Shown here in pieces: positions 27,304 through 37,036 of a stretch of 64,000 nucleotides of DNA (position 1 is its first letter; each line of letters starts with the position of its first letter). Source of the stretch: Duganella sp. sic0402 (GTDB lineage: Bacteria; Pseudomonadota; Gammaproteobacteria; Burkholderiales; Burkholderiaceae_D); contig NZ_JAHUWK010000007.1 of assembly GCF_019219065.1 (NCBI RefSeq), positions 1-64,000 of the forward strand, in the 5' to 3' direction. The position numbers were made by a program, and so were the translations under genes. The notes under the pieces were generated by a model, which worked only from the letters and a program-made list of their open reading frames with translations, did not search any database and had not been told where the DNA came from.

Positions 27304-29496
27304 ATGGAAATAAAGGTTAACTTTCTCGACAAGCTACGTCTCGAAGCCAAGTTCGACGACTTCACAGTCATTGCCGACCAGCCCATCCGCTACAAGGGCG
27401 ATGGCTCGGCGCCTGGCCCGTTCGACTACTTCCTGGCCTCGTCGGCCCTGTGCGCCGCGTACTTCGTGAAGTTGTACTGCAATACCCGCAACATCCCGAC
27501 CGAGAATATCCGCCTGTCGCAGAACAATATCGTTGATCCGGAAAACCGCTACAAGCAGATCTTCAAGATCCAGGTCGAGCTGCCGGAAGACATTTCAGAA
27601 AAAGACCGCCAGGGCATCCTGCGTTCGATCGAGCGCTGCACGGTCAAAAAAGTGGTGCAGGAAGGACCCGACTTCATCATTGAGGAAGTCGCCAACCTGG
27701 ACGCCGACGCGCAAGCCCTGCTGACGGTGCAGGCGGAAGAGGGCGCCAGCACCTATATTCCCGGCAAGGACTTGCCGCTGGAGCAGACCATCGCCAATAT
27801 GTCGGCGGTGCTGGCCAATCTCGGCATCAAGATTGAAATCGCTTCGTGGCGCAATATCGTGCCGAATGTGTGGTCGCTGCACATCCGCGACGCGCACTCG
27901 CCGATGTGCTTCACCAACGGCAAGGGTTCGACCAAGGAAAGCGCGCTGGCTTCGGCACTGGGCGAATACATTGAACGCATCAGCAATAACCACTTCTACG
28001 CGGGCGCGTTCTGGGGCGAGGAGATCGCCAACGCGGAGTTCGTGCATTACCCGAACGAGCGCTGGTTCAAGCCGGGCCGCAAGGACCAGCTGCCGGACGA
28101 GATCCTCGACGACACCACGCGCGAAGTCTACGATCCGGATGGCGAGCTGCGCGGCTCGCACCTGATCGACACCAACTCCGGCAATGTCGCGCGCGGCATC
28201 TGCTCGCTGCCGTTCACGCGCCAGTCGGATGGCGAGACGGTGTATTTCCCGTCCAACCTGATCGAGAACCTGTACGCCAGCAATGGCATGAGCGCCGGTA
28301 ATACGCTGGTGGAAGCGCAGGTGCAGTGCCTGTCCGAGATTTTCGAGCGTGCGGTCAAGCGTGAAATTCTGGAAGGCGAAATCGCCTTGCCAGACGTGCC
28401 GCAGGAAGTACTGGCCAGGTATCCCGGCATTGTGGCCGGTATCCGGGGACTGGAAGAGCAGGGCTTCCCGGTGCTGGTGAAAGACGCGTCGCTGGGCGGC
28501 GTATATCCGGTGATGTGCGTGACGCTGATGAACCCGCGCACCGGCGGCGTGTTCGCCTCCTTCGGCGCACATCCTAGCCTGGAAGTGGCGCTGGAGCGCA
28601 GCCTGACGGAGCTGATGCAGGGCCGCAGCTTTGAAGGCTTGAACGACCTGCCACGTCCGACCTTCGCCAGCGAAGCGGTGACCGAGCCATATAACTTTGT
28701 CGAGCACTTCATCGATTCCAGCGGGGTGGTGTCGTGGCGCTTCTTCAGCGCCAGCGCCGACTATGACTTCGTCGAGTGGGACTTCTCCGGCAAGGGCGAG
28801 AACTCGAACGCCGATGAAGCCGCGACGCTGTTCGGCATACTCGAAGCAATGGGCAAGGAAGTGTACACCGCCGTGTACGACCAGCTGGGCGCGACCGCCT
28901 GCCGCATCCTGGTGCCGGGCTATTCGGAAGTCTATCCGGTGGAAGACCTGATCTGGGATAACACCAACAAGTCGCTGCTGTTCCGCGAGGACGTACTGAA
29001 CCTGCACCGCCTGGATGAAGAACAGCTGGAAGCGCTGCTGGAGCGGCTGGAGAACAATGAGCTGGACGAGTACGGCGACATCGCCACGCTGATCGGTATC
29101 GAGTTCGATGAGAACACCGTGTGGGGCCAGCTGACGGTGCTGGAATTGCGGCTGCTGATCAATCTCGCCCTGCAGCAGCTGGAAGAGGCGCACGAGCTGG
29201 CGGGCGCCTTCCTGCAATACAACGACAACAGCGTCGAGCGCGGCCTGTTCTACCAGGCGCTGAACGCGGTGCTGGAAGTGGCGCTGGATGATGATATGGA
29301 ACTGGCCGATTACGAAGCCAACTTCCGCCGCATGTTCGGCAACGAGCGCATGGATGCGGTGCTGGGTTCGGTGGACGGCAGCGTGCGCTTCTACGGCCTG
29401 ACGCCGACCAGCATGCAGCTGGAAGGACTGGAGCGCCACGCGCGCCTGATCGACAGCTACCGCAAGCTGCACGCGGCGCGCGCCAAGGCCCGCTAA
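27304..29496 (+). CDS. ycaO: OsmC-YcaO fusion protein (YcaO, ribosomal protein S12 modification factor type), 730 aa
   Basis: The first 140 residues are an OsmC/Ohr-like domain (GPFDYFLASSALCAAYFVKLYC, with the reactive Cys). From about residue 180 the YcaO domain begins (SPMCFTNGKGSTKESALASALGEYIERIS and the downstream ATP-binding Glu residues), continuing to about residue 590, with an acidic C-terminal helical extension. E. coli YcaO (586 aa) lacks the OsmC part and assists beta-methylthiolation of ribosomal protein S12. Fusions of this layout are found in several proteobacteria. It seems to be a single-gene unit. Confidence 0.88.
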   Translation: MEIKVNFLDKLRLEAKFDDFTVIADQPIRYKGDGSAPGPFDYFLASSALCAAYFVKLYCNTRNIPTENIRLSQNNIVDPENRYKQIFKIQVELPEDISEKDRQGILRSIERCTVKKVVQEGPDFIIEEVANLDADAQALLTVQAEEGASTYIPGKDLPLEQTIANMSAVLANLGIKIEIASWRNIVPNVWSLHIRDAHSPMCFTNGKGSTKESALASALGEYIERISNNHFYAGAFWGEEIANAEFVHYPNERWFKPGRKDQLPDEILDDTTREVYDPDGELRGSHLIDTNSGNVARGICSLPFTRQSDGETVYFPSNLIENLYASNGMSAGNTLVEAQVQCLSEIFERAVKREILEGEIALPDVPQEVLARYPGIVAGIRGLEEQGFPVLVKDASLGGVYPVMCVTLMNPRTGGVFASFGAHPSLEVALERSLTELMQGRSFEGLNDLPRPTFASEAVTEPYNFVEHFIDSSGVVSWRFFSASADYDFVEWDFSGKGENSNADEAATLFGILEAMGKEVYTAVYDQLGATACRILVPGYSEVYPVEDLIWDNTNKSLLFREDVLNLHRLDEEQLEALLERLENNELDEYGDIATLIGIEFDENTVWGQLTVLELRLLINLALQQLEEAHELAGAFLQYNDNSVERGLFYQALNAVLEVALDDDMELADYEANFRRMFGNERMDAVLGSVDGSVRFYGLTPTSMQLEGLERHARLIDSYRKLHAARAKAR

Positions 29497-29514
29497 GCAG
29501 CTGCGCACGCCTGA

Positions 29515-29546
29515 ATCCAGATGCATGTGCGGCCATGCATCTGGAT
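29515..29546. terminator. Strong hairpin after ycaO
   Basis: A 13-bp perfect stem (ATCCAGATGCATG with CATGCATCTGGAT) around a 6-base loop begins 18 bp after the ycaO stop. No T-run follows, so it may act as a 3'-end stabiliser or a Rho-assisted terminator. Confidence 0.5.
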
Positions 29547-29610
29547 GCTACAATTTCGGCTCTCTGGATCGCCACGGCATGACCCGCTGGCGTACCCCCT
29601 TCCTGGCAAC

Positions 29611-29666
29611 CAGGCGCAGCAGCGCCTGCGCTTGTGTTTTTCACCAGGCCGGCGCAGCAGCGCCGG
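29611..29666 (+). repeat. Two hairpins with the same AGCA loop in the mscS leader
   Basis: CAGGCGC-AGCA-GCGCCTG (29611-29628) and CCGGCGC-AGCA-GCGCCGG (29649-29666) sit just before the mscS ATG. The first is followed by a T-rich stretch (TTGTGTTTTTC), so it could terminate; the second lies 16 bp before the start codon and could affect translation. Confidence 0.5.
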
Positions 29667-29681
29667 GCGTACGGGAGACCG

Positions 29682-30755
29682 ATGAATTACGTTCTGTTTA
29701 AAAATGACCTCGCCACCTGGGCCATCGCCCTCGCCATCAGCTGTGCCGTAACGCTGCTGCTGTATGCGATCCGCAAACTCGCCGTCTGCCGCCTGGACCG
29801 CTACGCGCAAACCACCACCACCTATGTCGATGACGCCGCCGTCAAGGTGCTGAGCGCCACCCATCCGCTCTTCATGCTGGTGATGGGCGCGCTGGCCGGA
29901 TCGCAATGGCTGGAGATGTCCGAACCTGCCACGCTGCGGCTGACCCGCTTCGCACTGGCCGCAGCGCTGCTGCAAGTGGCGCGCTGGGGCGACGTGGGCG
30001 TGCGCGAGTGGCTGGATCATTATCGCCGCCAGCGCATCGCCGAAGATATCGCCAGCACCACGTCCACATCGGTGCTGGGCTTCCTGCTGCGGCTCGCGCT
30101 GTGGGTGGTGATACTGCTGATGGTGCTGGATAATTTTGGCGTCAACATCACCACGCTGGTGGCCAGCCTGGGGATAGGCGGTATCGCGGTGGCGCTGGCC
30201 TTGCAGAATATCCTGGGCGATTTGCTGTCCTCGCTGTCCATCGTGCTGGACAAGCCGTTTGTGGTGGGCGACTTCATCATCGTTGACGATATCGCCGGCA
30301 CGGTCGAGCATATCGGCCTGAAGACCACGCGCATCCGCAGCCTGAGCGGCGAGCAGATCGTGTTCTCCAACAGCGATATGCTGAAAAGCCGCATCCGCAA
30401 CCTGAAGCGGATGGAGACGCGGCGCATTGTGTTCCCGATCAGCGTGACCTACCAGACCAGCAAGGAGAACGTGCGGCAGATTCCGCAGATCCTGCAACAG
30501 GCGGTGGAAGCGCAGCCGCTGGCGCAGTTCGACCGCGCCCACTTCAAGGCTTGCGGCCCATCGGCGCTGGAGTTCGAGACGGTCTACATCGTGCAAAGCT
30601 CGGAGTATCGGGCCTATATGGATATTCAGCAGAACATCAATATGCTGTTGTTCGAGCGCTTTGCTGAACTCGGCATCAAGTTTGCGCATCCGACGCAGAC
30701 ACTGCAACTGGCGCGTCCGCTGAGGGAGCCAGAACCGGAGCCGGAACCGGCGTGA
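29682..30755 (+). CDS. MscS-family mechanosensitive ion channel, 357 aa
   Basis: From the ATG at 29682, four or five membrane helices precede the conserved pore helix and beta domain: VASLGIGGIAVALALQNILGDLLSSLSIVLDKPFVVGDFI, here the Gly/Ala-rich TM3 and the GDFI entry to the beta domain. The C-terminus is Glu/Pro-rich (PEPEPEPA). The channel releases solutes on hypo-osmotic shock. The ribosome site GGGAGACC precedes the start. Confidence 0.88.
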   Translation: MNYVLFKNDLATWAIALAISCAVTLLLYAIRKLAVCRLDRYAQTTTTYVDDAAVKVLSATHPLFMLVMGALAGSQWLEMSEPATLRLTRFALAAALLQVARWGDVGVREWLDHYRRQRIAEDIASTTSTSVLGFLLRLALWVVILLMVLDNFGVNITTLVASLGIGGIAVALALQNILGDLLSSLSIVLDKPFVVGDFIIVDDIAGTVEHIGLKTTRIRSLSGEQIVFSNSDMLKSRIRNLKRMETRRIVFPISVTYQTSKENVRQIPQILQQAVEAQPLAQFDRAHFKACGPSALEFETVYIVQSSEYRAYMDIQQNINMLLFERFAELGIKFAHPTQTLQLARPLREPEPEPEPA

Positions 30756-30939
30756 GGCCGCTATCGGGGAGGCGGCGCCGCGCTCCAGTATAATGCGGGC
30801 CGCCCACTGGCGGTTCCGGTTCCATTACGCAACCGTTCGCAACAAGCTATGGACCACGAAGCCGGCTACCGCCCGCTGCCGGCCTCCGACGCCTGAGTGT
30901 CCGCCATCACGCACCTATTCAAACCACAAGGAGGCAGTA

Positions 30940-32325
30940 GTGAGTATTTTCAGAACCAAGGATTTTGATGCGATGCGGGCGGCCAGCGCCGAGCCGGGCG
31001 GCTTGCGCAAGGTGCTGGGCCCGGTCGACCTGATTTTGCTGGGCATCGGCGCGATTGTCGGCACCGGCATCTTCGTGCTGACCGGCAGCGGCGCCACCAC
31101 CGCCGGCCCGGCGCTGGCGCTGTCCTTCGTGGTGGCGGCGTTTGCCTGCGGCTTCGCGGCACTGTGCTATGCGGAGTTTGCCTCCATCCTGCCGGTGGCC
31201 GGCGGCATCTACACCTACAGCTACGCGATCCTGGGCGAGATCATCGCCTGGATGATAGGCTGGGATCTGATACTGGAATACGGACTGGTGACGTCGGCCG
31301 TGTCGGTCGGCTGGTCGGGCTATTTCCAGTCGCTGCTGAGCGGCTTCGGCCTGCATATTCCGGTGGCGCTGTCCGCCGCGCCGGGCGCGATTCCGGGCGT
31401 GACCACCTTCTTCAACCTGCCGGCGTTCTGCATCATGATGGTGTTGACCGTCATGCTGTCGCTGGGTGTGCGCGAGTCGGTCCGCGTCAACAACATCATG
31501 GTGGTGGTGAAGATTGGCGTGGTGCTGCTGTTCATCCTGGTTGGCACGCGCCATGTGGCGCCAGCCAACTGGCAGCCCTTCATGCCGTTTGGCGTCACCG
31601 GCGTGATGAGCGCGGCGGCACTGGTGTTCTTTGCCTTCATCGGCTTTGACGCGGTGACCACGGCGGCGGAAGAGGTCAAGAATCCGAAGCGCGACCTGCC
31701 GATTGGCATCATCGGTTCGCTGGCCATCTGCACCATTCTGTACGTGGTGGTTTCTGCCATCATGACCGGCATTGTGCCGTATACCGAATTCAAGGGCATC
31801 GATCACCCGGTGTCGCTGGCGTTGCAATTCGCTGGTGAAAACTGGTTCGCCGGCTTTGTCGACGTGGGCGCGATCCTGGGCATGAGTACCGTGATCCTGG
31901 TGATGGCCTTTGGCCAGACTCGCGTGCTGTACGCCATGTCGCGCGATGGCCTGCTGCCGAAAAGCCTGTCGTCGCTGAACAAGGCCGGCACGCCTATCGT
32001 TTCGACCTGGATGGTCGGCATTGTGTTTGGTCTGCTGGGCGCCCTGGTGCCGTTGCAAGTGCTGGGCGAGCTGGCGAATATCGGCACGCTGGCCGCGTTC
32101 TGCCTGGTGTCGGTGGCGGTGATCGTGCTGCGTAAAAAGCGTCCCGACCTGCCGCGCGCCTTCCGCTGCCCTGGCGTGCCGGTGATACCGGCGCTGGCCA
32201 TCCTGTTCTGCGGCGCGCTGATGGCCTTCCTCAGCGCGGTGACCTGGATCGCCTTCCTTATCTGGCTGGCGATCGGGCTGGTGGTGTATTTCACCTATGC
32301 GCGCCAGCGCTCGGCGCTGAACTAG
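30940..32325 (+). CDS. APC-superfamily amino-acid permease, 461 aa
   Basis: A GTG start at 30940 follows AAGGAGG, a near-perfect ribosome site. Twelve or so hydrophobic helices begin with LGPVDLILLGIGAIVGTGIFVLTG, the substrate-binding GxGIF motif of the APC family, of the YfnA/CAT (cationic or broad amino acid) type. The FFAFIGFDAVTTAAEEVKNP motif is also typical. The gene converges with the LysR gene and their stop codons share the bases CTAG (4-bp overlap). Confidence 0.9.
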   Translation: MSIFRTKDFDAMRAASAEPGGLRKVLGPVDLILLGIGAIVGTGIFVLTGSGATTAGPALALSFVVAAFACGFAALCYAEFASILPVAGGIYTYSYAILGEIIAWMIGWDLILEYGLVTSAVSVGWSGYFQSLLSGFGLHIPVALSAAPGAIPGVTTFFNLPAFCIMMVLTVMLSLGVRESVRVNNIMVVVKIGVVLLFILVGTRHVAPANWQPFMPFGVTGVMSAAALVFFAFIGFDAVTTAAEEVKNPKRDLPIGIIGSLAICTILYVVVSAIMTGIVPYTEFKGIDHPVSLALQFAGENWFAGFVDVGAILGMSTVILVMAFGQTRVLYAMSRDGLLPKSLSSLNKAGTPIVSTWMVGIVFGLLGALVPLQVLGELANIGTLAAFCLVSVAVIVLRKKRPDLPRAFRCPGVPVIPALAILFCGALMAFLSAVTWIAFLIWLAIGLVVYFTYARQRSALN

Positions 32326-33194
32326 GCGGCGCTTTGCCGGAGCCACGCCACGAACGCCAGCGCGTGCGGCGGCAGTGGCGGATCCGTTGGAAACACGATG
32401 TAGTAAGCATGCCCGGCCGGCAGTGCCGCGCCGGGCAGCCTAACCAGACTGCCTGCGGCCAGGTCATCCCGCGCCAGCACGGCGCGCGCCAGCGCCACTC
32501 CCTGGCCGGCGACAGCGGCTTGCACCAGCAGGCCGGAATCGGTGTAGACGAAGGTGTTCTTCGGCTCGCGCACCGCCATCCCCATCTCGGCAAACCAGTT
32601 CGCCCAGCGTACATGGGTGTCGCGCAACAGTGGGGCGCGCAGGATCTCTTGCGGCGTCTGCGGCGGCTGTCCATGGTTGAAGTCCGGACTGCAGACCGGC
32701 ACGAGTTCCTCATCCATCAGCTTTTCCGCCGTGGCGCCGGGCCAGGCACCCTGGCCGTAGCGTATTGCCAGGTCCACGCCGTCGCGCGCAAAGTCGGCCA
32801 GTGCATGGGCGGTGTGCAGGTGCAGCTCGATTTCCGGATGGCGCGCGCGGAAGTCCGGCAGGCGCGGCACCAGCCATCTGGCGGCAAACGAAGGCAGGGC
32901 GGTAATCTTCAACGGACCGGCGGCGGCAGGACGGATTTCGGCGACCGCGCTTTCCAGCTGCGCCAGCGCCACCCCCAGCTTGGCGGAAAAGGCTGCGCCG
33001 GACGGCGTCAGCACGATGCCGCGTCCGTGGCGGGCGATCAGGCGCACACCCAGCTGCGCTTCCAGGTTTTTGATCTGATGGCTGACCGCGCCATGAGTCA
33101 GGTACAGCTCATCGGCAGCGCGGCTGATGCTGAGGTGGCGCGCGGCGGCGTCAAAAGCGCGCAAGGCGGGCAGGGGCGGTAGAGGTGGCGGCAT
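32322..33194 (-). CDS. LysR-family transcriptional regulator (GcvA-like), 290 aa
   Basis: N-terminal winged helix LPALRAFDAAARHLSISRAADELYLTHGAVSHQIKNLE, followed by the LysR substrate domain. The start at 33194 (MPPPLPP) is chosen since the helix-turn-helix then sits at the usual distance from the N-terminus. It diverges from the quinone oxidoreductase gene, with a dyad between them, and probably regulates it, as LysR proteins usually do with the adjacent divergent gene. Confidence 0.9.
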   Translation of the reverse strand: MPPPLPPLPALRAFDAAARHLSISRAADELYLTHGAVSHQIKNLEAQLGVRLIARHGRGIVLTPSGAAFSAKLGVALAQLESAVAEIRPAAAGPLKITALPSFAARWLVPRLPDFRARHPEIELHLHTAHALADFARDGVDLAIRYGQGAWPGATAEKLMDEELVPVCSPDFNHGQPPQTPQEILRAPLLRDTHVRWANWFAEMGMAVREPKNTFVYTDSGLLVQAAVAGQGVALARAVLARDDLAAGSLVRLPGAALPAGHAYYIVFPTDPPLPPHALAFVAWLRQSAA

Positions 33195-33200
33195 CGCTTC

Positions 33201-33225
33201 AATATATGAATTTCGTTCACATATT
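33201..33225. promoter_or_regulatory. LysR-type dyad operator
   Basis: Arms AATATATGAA and TTCACATATT match at 9 of 10 positions around five bases. The dyad lies 6 bp upstream of the LysR start and 75 bp upstream of the oxidoreductase ATG, so it could act on both genes. Confidence 0.6.
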
Positions 33226-33298
33226 ACCGGAAAACTAATCCATGGTTGTGCTGTCGCTGGCTGCCTAGAATGGCTGCACACAGAAAAGGAGCGACACC

Positions 33299-34264
33299 AT
33301 GCATGCACTGACGTTTGACACTTTTGGCGGCCCTGAGGTACTGCGCCTGCGCCAGCTTGATGATCCCGCTGTCCCGGCCGGGCATATCCAGCTGGAGATG
33401 CGCGCCATCGGCCTGAATTTCGCCGACATCTACCGGCGCCGTGGCGACTACCACCTGGCCGGCGTCGCGCCGCATATCTCCGGCTACGAAGGTGCGGGCG
33501 AGGTGGTGGCGATCGGCGAGGGCGTCAGCGGCTTCGCGCTGGGCGACCGGATCGGCTTTGCCGACGTGCCGTTCGCCAATGCGACGCGGGTCACGCTGCC
33601 GGCCGACAAGGCGCTGCCCTTGCCGCCGGAGGTCAGCCATGTGGAGGCGGCGGCGCTGCTGCTGCAGGGGCTCACCGCCCAGTACCTGGTCGAAGACAGC
33701 TACGCGCTGCGCCATGGCGACACTGCGCTGATCCATGCGGCGGCGGGCGGCGTGGGCCAGTACCTGCTGCAATTCGCGGTCGCGCGCGGCGCCACGGTGA
33801 TTGCGCTGGCTTCCACCCCGGCCAAGCGCGATATCGCCAGCGCGCTGGGCGCCGCGCATGTGCTGGGCTATGACGGCGACTGGGTGGCGCAGGCGCGCGA
33901 ACTCAGTGGCGGCGGCGTCGATGTGGCCTATGACGCGGTCGGCGTCACGCTGCTGGACAGCTTGCGGGCGGTGCGCCCGCGCGGCACGCTGGTCAGCTAT
34001 GGCATGGCCGGCGGCACGCCGCCTCCGTTGGATGTGCGCCGCCTGATGGAAAGCTCAAAGACTGTGGTCGGCGGCGACCTGTGGGATTACCTGGACAGCG
34101 GCGCTGCGCGGCTGGCGCGCGCCGGCCGCCTGTTCACCGCTTTGCGCAGCGGCGCGATCCGCTTGCCCACGGTGCAGACCTTTCCCTTGTCGCGTGGCGC
34201 CGACGCCCATCGCCGTCTGGAAGAACGTAGCTTTGCCGGCAAAATCGTGTTGCTGCCGGACTAG
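33299..34264 (+). CDS. Zinc-independent quinone oxidoreductase (MDR family), 321 aa
   Basis: NADPH-binding Rossmann motif AAAGGVGQYLLQFAVARGATV (about residues 148-168), substrate-domain start MHALTFDTFGGPEVL, and the GLNFADIYRRRGDY segment typical of QOR/NADPH:quinone reductases. No structural or catalytic Zn cysteines are present. It probably reduces quinones or enones using NADPH. It is divergent from the LysR gene. Confidence 0.88.
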   Translation: MHALTFDTFGGPEVLRLRQLDDPAVPAGHIQLEMRAIGLNFADIYRRRGDYHLAGVAPHISGYEGAGEVVAIGEGVSGFALGDRIGFADVPFANATRVTLPADKALPLPPEVSHVEAAALLLQGLTAQYLVEDSYALRHGDTALIHAAAGGVGQYLLQFAVARGATVIALASTPAKRDIASALGAAHVLGYDGDWVAQARELSGGGVDVAYDAVGVTLLDSLRAVRPRGTLVSYGMAGGTPPPLDVRRLMESSKTVVGGDLWDYLDSGAARLARAGRLFTALRSGAIRLPTVQTFPLSRGADAHRRLEERSFAGKIVLLPD

Positions 34265-34324
34265 AACAGTGGCCGTGGCAGCCATAAAAAGGAGTAGAAT
34301 CGTGCGCTAATTACAATCTTCCTA

Positions 34325-36646
34325 GTGAGTGACGCCTTGATCCACAGTCTACCGGTACGCGCCTTGCGCGCCGCCCTGATCCAGCGCCTGAAAGCGCTGG
34401 ATCAGGGTGACCAGGACCTGCAGGGCTGGCGCCACCGGCTGCTGAACGGCCTGTGCGCCGTGGCTTTCTGGCTGGGCATGCTGGTGATGTTGCCCAGCAT
34501 GTGGGCGGCTGCGGCCCAGGGGCATTGGGTGCTGGTGGCGGTCGACCTGGTGTCGCTGGCCGGCACTGGCCTGCTGAATTACCGGCGCGAGATGCCGTAC
34601 CGCTGGCGCGCCTTCGCGCTGCTGGGCATCGCTTACTTGCTGGCGGTGGCGCTGCTGTTTTCGCTGGGACCGCTGTCGCAGATTTACCTGCTGGCGCTGC
34701 CGGTGCTGTGCGTGGTGCTGATCGGTAACCGGATCGCCGTGCCGGCGCTGCTGTGGTGTACCGGCACGCTGTTCCTCTCCGGTTATCTGGGTGAGATCGA
34801 ACCGGGCATGGCGGTCGTGCTGGTCAGCCCGGTCGCGCATTGGACGGTGGTTGCGGTGAACTTCTTGCTGGTGTCCAGCGTGCTGACCTTGTCCTGCGCC
34901 TATCTGCTGCACGGGCTGGGTGGCGCGATGGTGCGCGAACGCGAGATCCACGCCCGCAGCCATGAGAACGAAAGCCGCTACCGGCAGACGCTGGAAGCGC
35001 AGATCGCCACGCTGCACGCGCGCGAAGCGGATTTGCGTACCTCGCAGGAGCGCCAGGCGGAATCGCTGGCGGCGCAGCGCGCGGCCGAAGTATCCAATCA
35101 ACTGAAGAGTGACTTCCTGGCGATGATCAGCCACGAGGTGCGTACCCCGCTGGGCGGCGTGATCGGCATGCTGCGCTCGTCGCTGAAGGACGCCAGCCTG
35201 GCGCCGGCCACGCGCGACAAGCTGCGCGTCAGCTTGAGCAACGCCGAGGTGCTGCTCCAGATTATCAATGACATTCTCGATTTCTCGCGCCTGGAAGCCG
35301 GCAAGATGCCGCTGGAAACGCTGGACTTCGATTTGCCGGCCCTGCTGCATGATGTGCTGGACCTGCTGTCCGACCGCGCCGCCGGCAAGGGCATCGCGCT
35401 GAGCGCGGAAGTCGACCCGGCACTGCCGGTATGGTGGCGCGGCGATCCGACGCGGCTGCGGCAGGTGGTGCTCAACCTGGCCGGCAATGGCGTCAAGTTC
35501 ACCGAGCGCGGCGGTGTGTGCGTCAACGTGATCGCGCATGATGGGCAGGGCATCGTGCTGACTGTCAGCGACAGCGGCATCGGCATTGAAGCAGGCGCGC
35601 TGGGCCGGCTGTTCCAGAAGTTCGAGCAGGCCGACGCGGCCACCTCGCGCAAGTATGGCGGCGCGGGCCTGGGCCTGGCCATCTGCAAGCACATCGTCGC
35701 GGCGATGGGCGGACGCATCGACGCCAGCAGCCAGCCTGGTGTGGGCAGCGTGTTCCGGGTCTACCTGCCGCTGCAACGCGGCGTGCCGGCGCCGTTGCCG
35801 GCATCGCTGGCCGAGCAGCGCCGTCCCCACGCGGCCCGGCTGGCGGTGCTGTGCGCCGAGGATGGCGTGACCAATCAACTGATATTGCGCGAGCTGCTGG
35901 GCCATATGGGGCACGCCATTACCATCGTCGAAGACGGCCTGGCGGCGCTGGAGGAAATGGCCTCGCGCGACTACGACCTGGTGATCATGGATGGCCGCAT
36001 GCCGCGCCTGGATGGCGTGGCCGCCGTGCAGCGGCTGCGCGCCGGACTGCATGGCGTGCGCGACGCCGCCTTGCCGGTGATCGCGCTGACCGCCAACGCC
36101 ACGGCCGAGGAGCGGCAGCGCTTCATGGAGGCCGGTGCCAGCGGCTTCCTGGCCAAGCCGATTGACGAAAACGATTTGCACCGCGAGATTGGCCGCCAGC
36201 TCGATCTGCTGCTGGCGCAGGGCAAACCGCTGGTCGGCGAACAGCGCCCGCCGGCGTCGCGCGCGCCAACGCCGGCTGCGCTGGACGCCATGTTCGGCGT
36301 GGCGGCGCAGCCGGTGGCGGGTGCGCAGCATCCGGACGTCGGCGACAAGCTGTATCACGCGATGCGCTCGGCCTTCCTGGTCGAAGGACCGCGCCTGCTG
36401 GACGTGGCGCAGCAGGGACTGGACAATGGCGATGGGATGACCGTCGCGCTGGCCGCGCACAGCATGATGGGCGCAGCCGCCTTCCTTGGCGTGGACGCGC
36501 TGCACGCGCGCTGCGCGCAAATTGAAAAGCTGGCCGACGCCGGCGAGCTGCACGCCGTAGCGCCGCATCTGGCCACGCTGCGGCTGGAACTGTCGCAGGC
36601 GCTGGCCGACATGGCCGGCGGCGCGGCTGGCCTGAAACATCACTGA
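34325..36646 (+). CDS. Hybrid sensor histidine kinase with receiver and Hpt domains, 773 aa
   Basis: GTG start at 34325. Five or so membrane helices (about residues 38-205), a coiled coil, HisKA with His270 (MISHEVRTPLGGVIGML), HATPase (NLAGNGVKFTERGGV, SDSGIGIEAGALGRLFQKFEQ, GGAGLGLAI), a receiver domain with Asp556 (VIMDGRMPRLDG) and a C-terminal Hpt with His712 (AAHSMMGAAAFLG). A phosphorelay of this composition ends by passing phosphate to a separate regulator not found next door. The cupin gene starts 7 bp after it. Confidence 0.9.
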   Translation: MSDALIHSLPVRALRAALIQRLKALDQGDQDLQGWRHRLLNGLCAVAFWLGMLVMLPSMWAAAAQGHWVLVAVDLVSLAGTGLLNYRREMPYRWRAFALLGIAYLLAVALLFSLGPLSQIYLLALPVLCVVLIGNRIAVPALLWCTGTLFLSGYLGEIEPGMAVVLVSPVAHWTVVAVNFLLVSSVLTLSCAYLLHGLGGAMVREREIHARSHENESRYRQTLEAQIATLHAREADLRTSQERQAESLAAQRAAEVSNQLKSDFLAMISHEVRTPLGGVIGMLRSSLKDASLAPATRDKLRVSLSNAEVLLQIINDILDFSRLEAGKMPLETLDFDLPALLHDVLDLLSDRAAGKGIALSAEVDPALPVWWRGDPTRLRQVVLNLAGNGVKFTERGGVCVNVIAHDGQGIVLTVSDSGIGIEAGALGRLFQKFEQADAATSRKYGGAGLGLAICKHIVAAMGGRIDASSQPGVGSVFRVYLPLQRGVPAPLPASLAEQRRPHAARLAVLCAEDGVTNQLILRELLGHMGHAITIVEDGLAALEEMASRDYDLVIMDGRMPRLDGVAAVQRLRAGLHGVRDAALPVIALTANATAEERQRFMEAGASGFLAKPIDENDLHREIGRQLDLLLAQGKPLVGEQRPPASRAPTPAALDAMFGVAAQPVAGAQHPDVGDKLYHAMRSAFLVEGPRLLDVAQQGLDNGDGMTVALAAHSMMGAAAFLGVDALHARCAQIEKLADAGELHAVAPHLATLRLELSQALADMAGGAAGLKHH

Positions 36647-36653
36647 TACCTGT

Positions 36654-37034
36654 ATGCCTACCATTACCGAATTCCGTCACCAATCCCCGGCAGCCGAATA
36701 CGACCATCCGCGCGAGGAGCGCCGTCTCGAAGGCAATCCGAAGCGCACTACCTGGAACCACTACACCAATGCCAGCGGCGAAGTGAGCGCCGGCGTGTGG
36801 GCGTGCGAGACAGGCAGCTGGCGCATCGCCTTCGGCCCGCACAAGGATGAATACTTCTACGTCCTCGAAGGCCGCTGCCGCGTCATCGACGAACAAGGCC
36901 ACGCCGCCGAAGCCGGTCCCGGCGATGCCCTGGTCATCCCCGCCAACTTCAAGGGCGTGTTTGAGGTCGTCGAGTCCATCAAAAAACACTACGTCATCGT
37001 CGACCGGCGTGTTCCAACTGAGGTCGCGTTGTAG
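36654..37034 (+). CDS. Cupin-domain protein, 126 aa
   Basis: A single beta-barrel of the DUF861/cupin_3 type: TSxx-like NHYTNASGEVSAGVWACETGSWRIAF, HKDEYFYVLEGRCRVIDEQG and PGDALVIPANFKGVFEVVE. His and Glu of HxxEY could bind a metal. The biochemical role of this family is unclear. The gene is squeezed between the hybrid kinase (7 bp) and an AEC transporter (2 bp). Confidence 0.8.
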   Translation: MPTITEFRHQSPAAEYDHPREERRLEGNPKRTTWNHYTNASGEVSAGVWACETGSWRIAFGPHKDEYFYVLEGRCRVIDEQGHAAEAGPGDALVIPANFKGVFEVVESIKKHYVIVDRRVPTEVAL

Positions 37035-37036
37035 GC

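Noticed and set aside
34349..36664. 771-aa ORF antisense to the hybrid kinase
   Set aside because: Gln/His/Arg-rich shadow; kinase motifs are complete on the plus strand.
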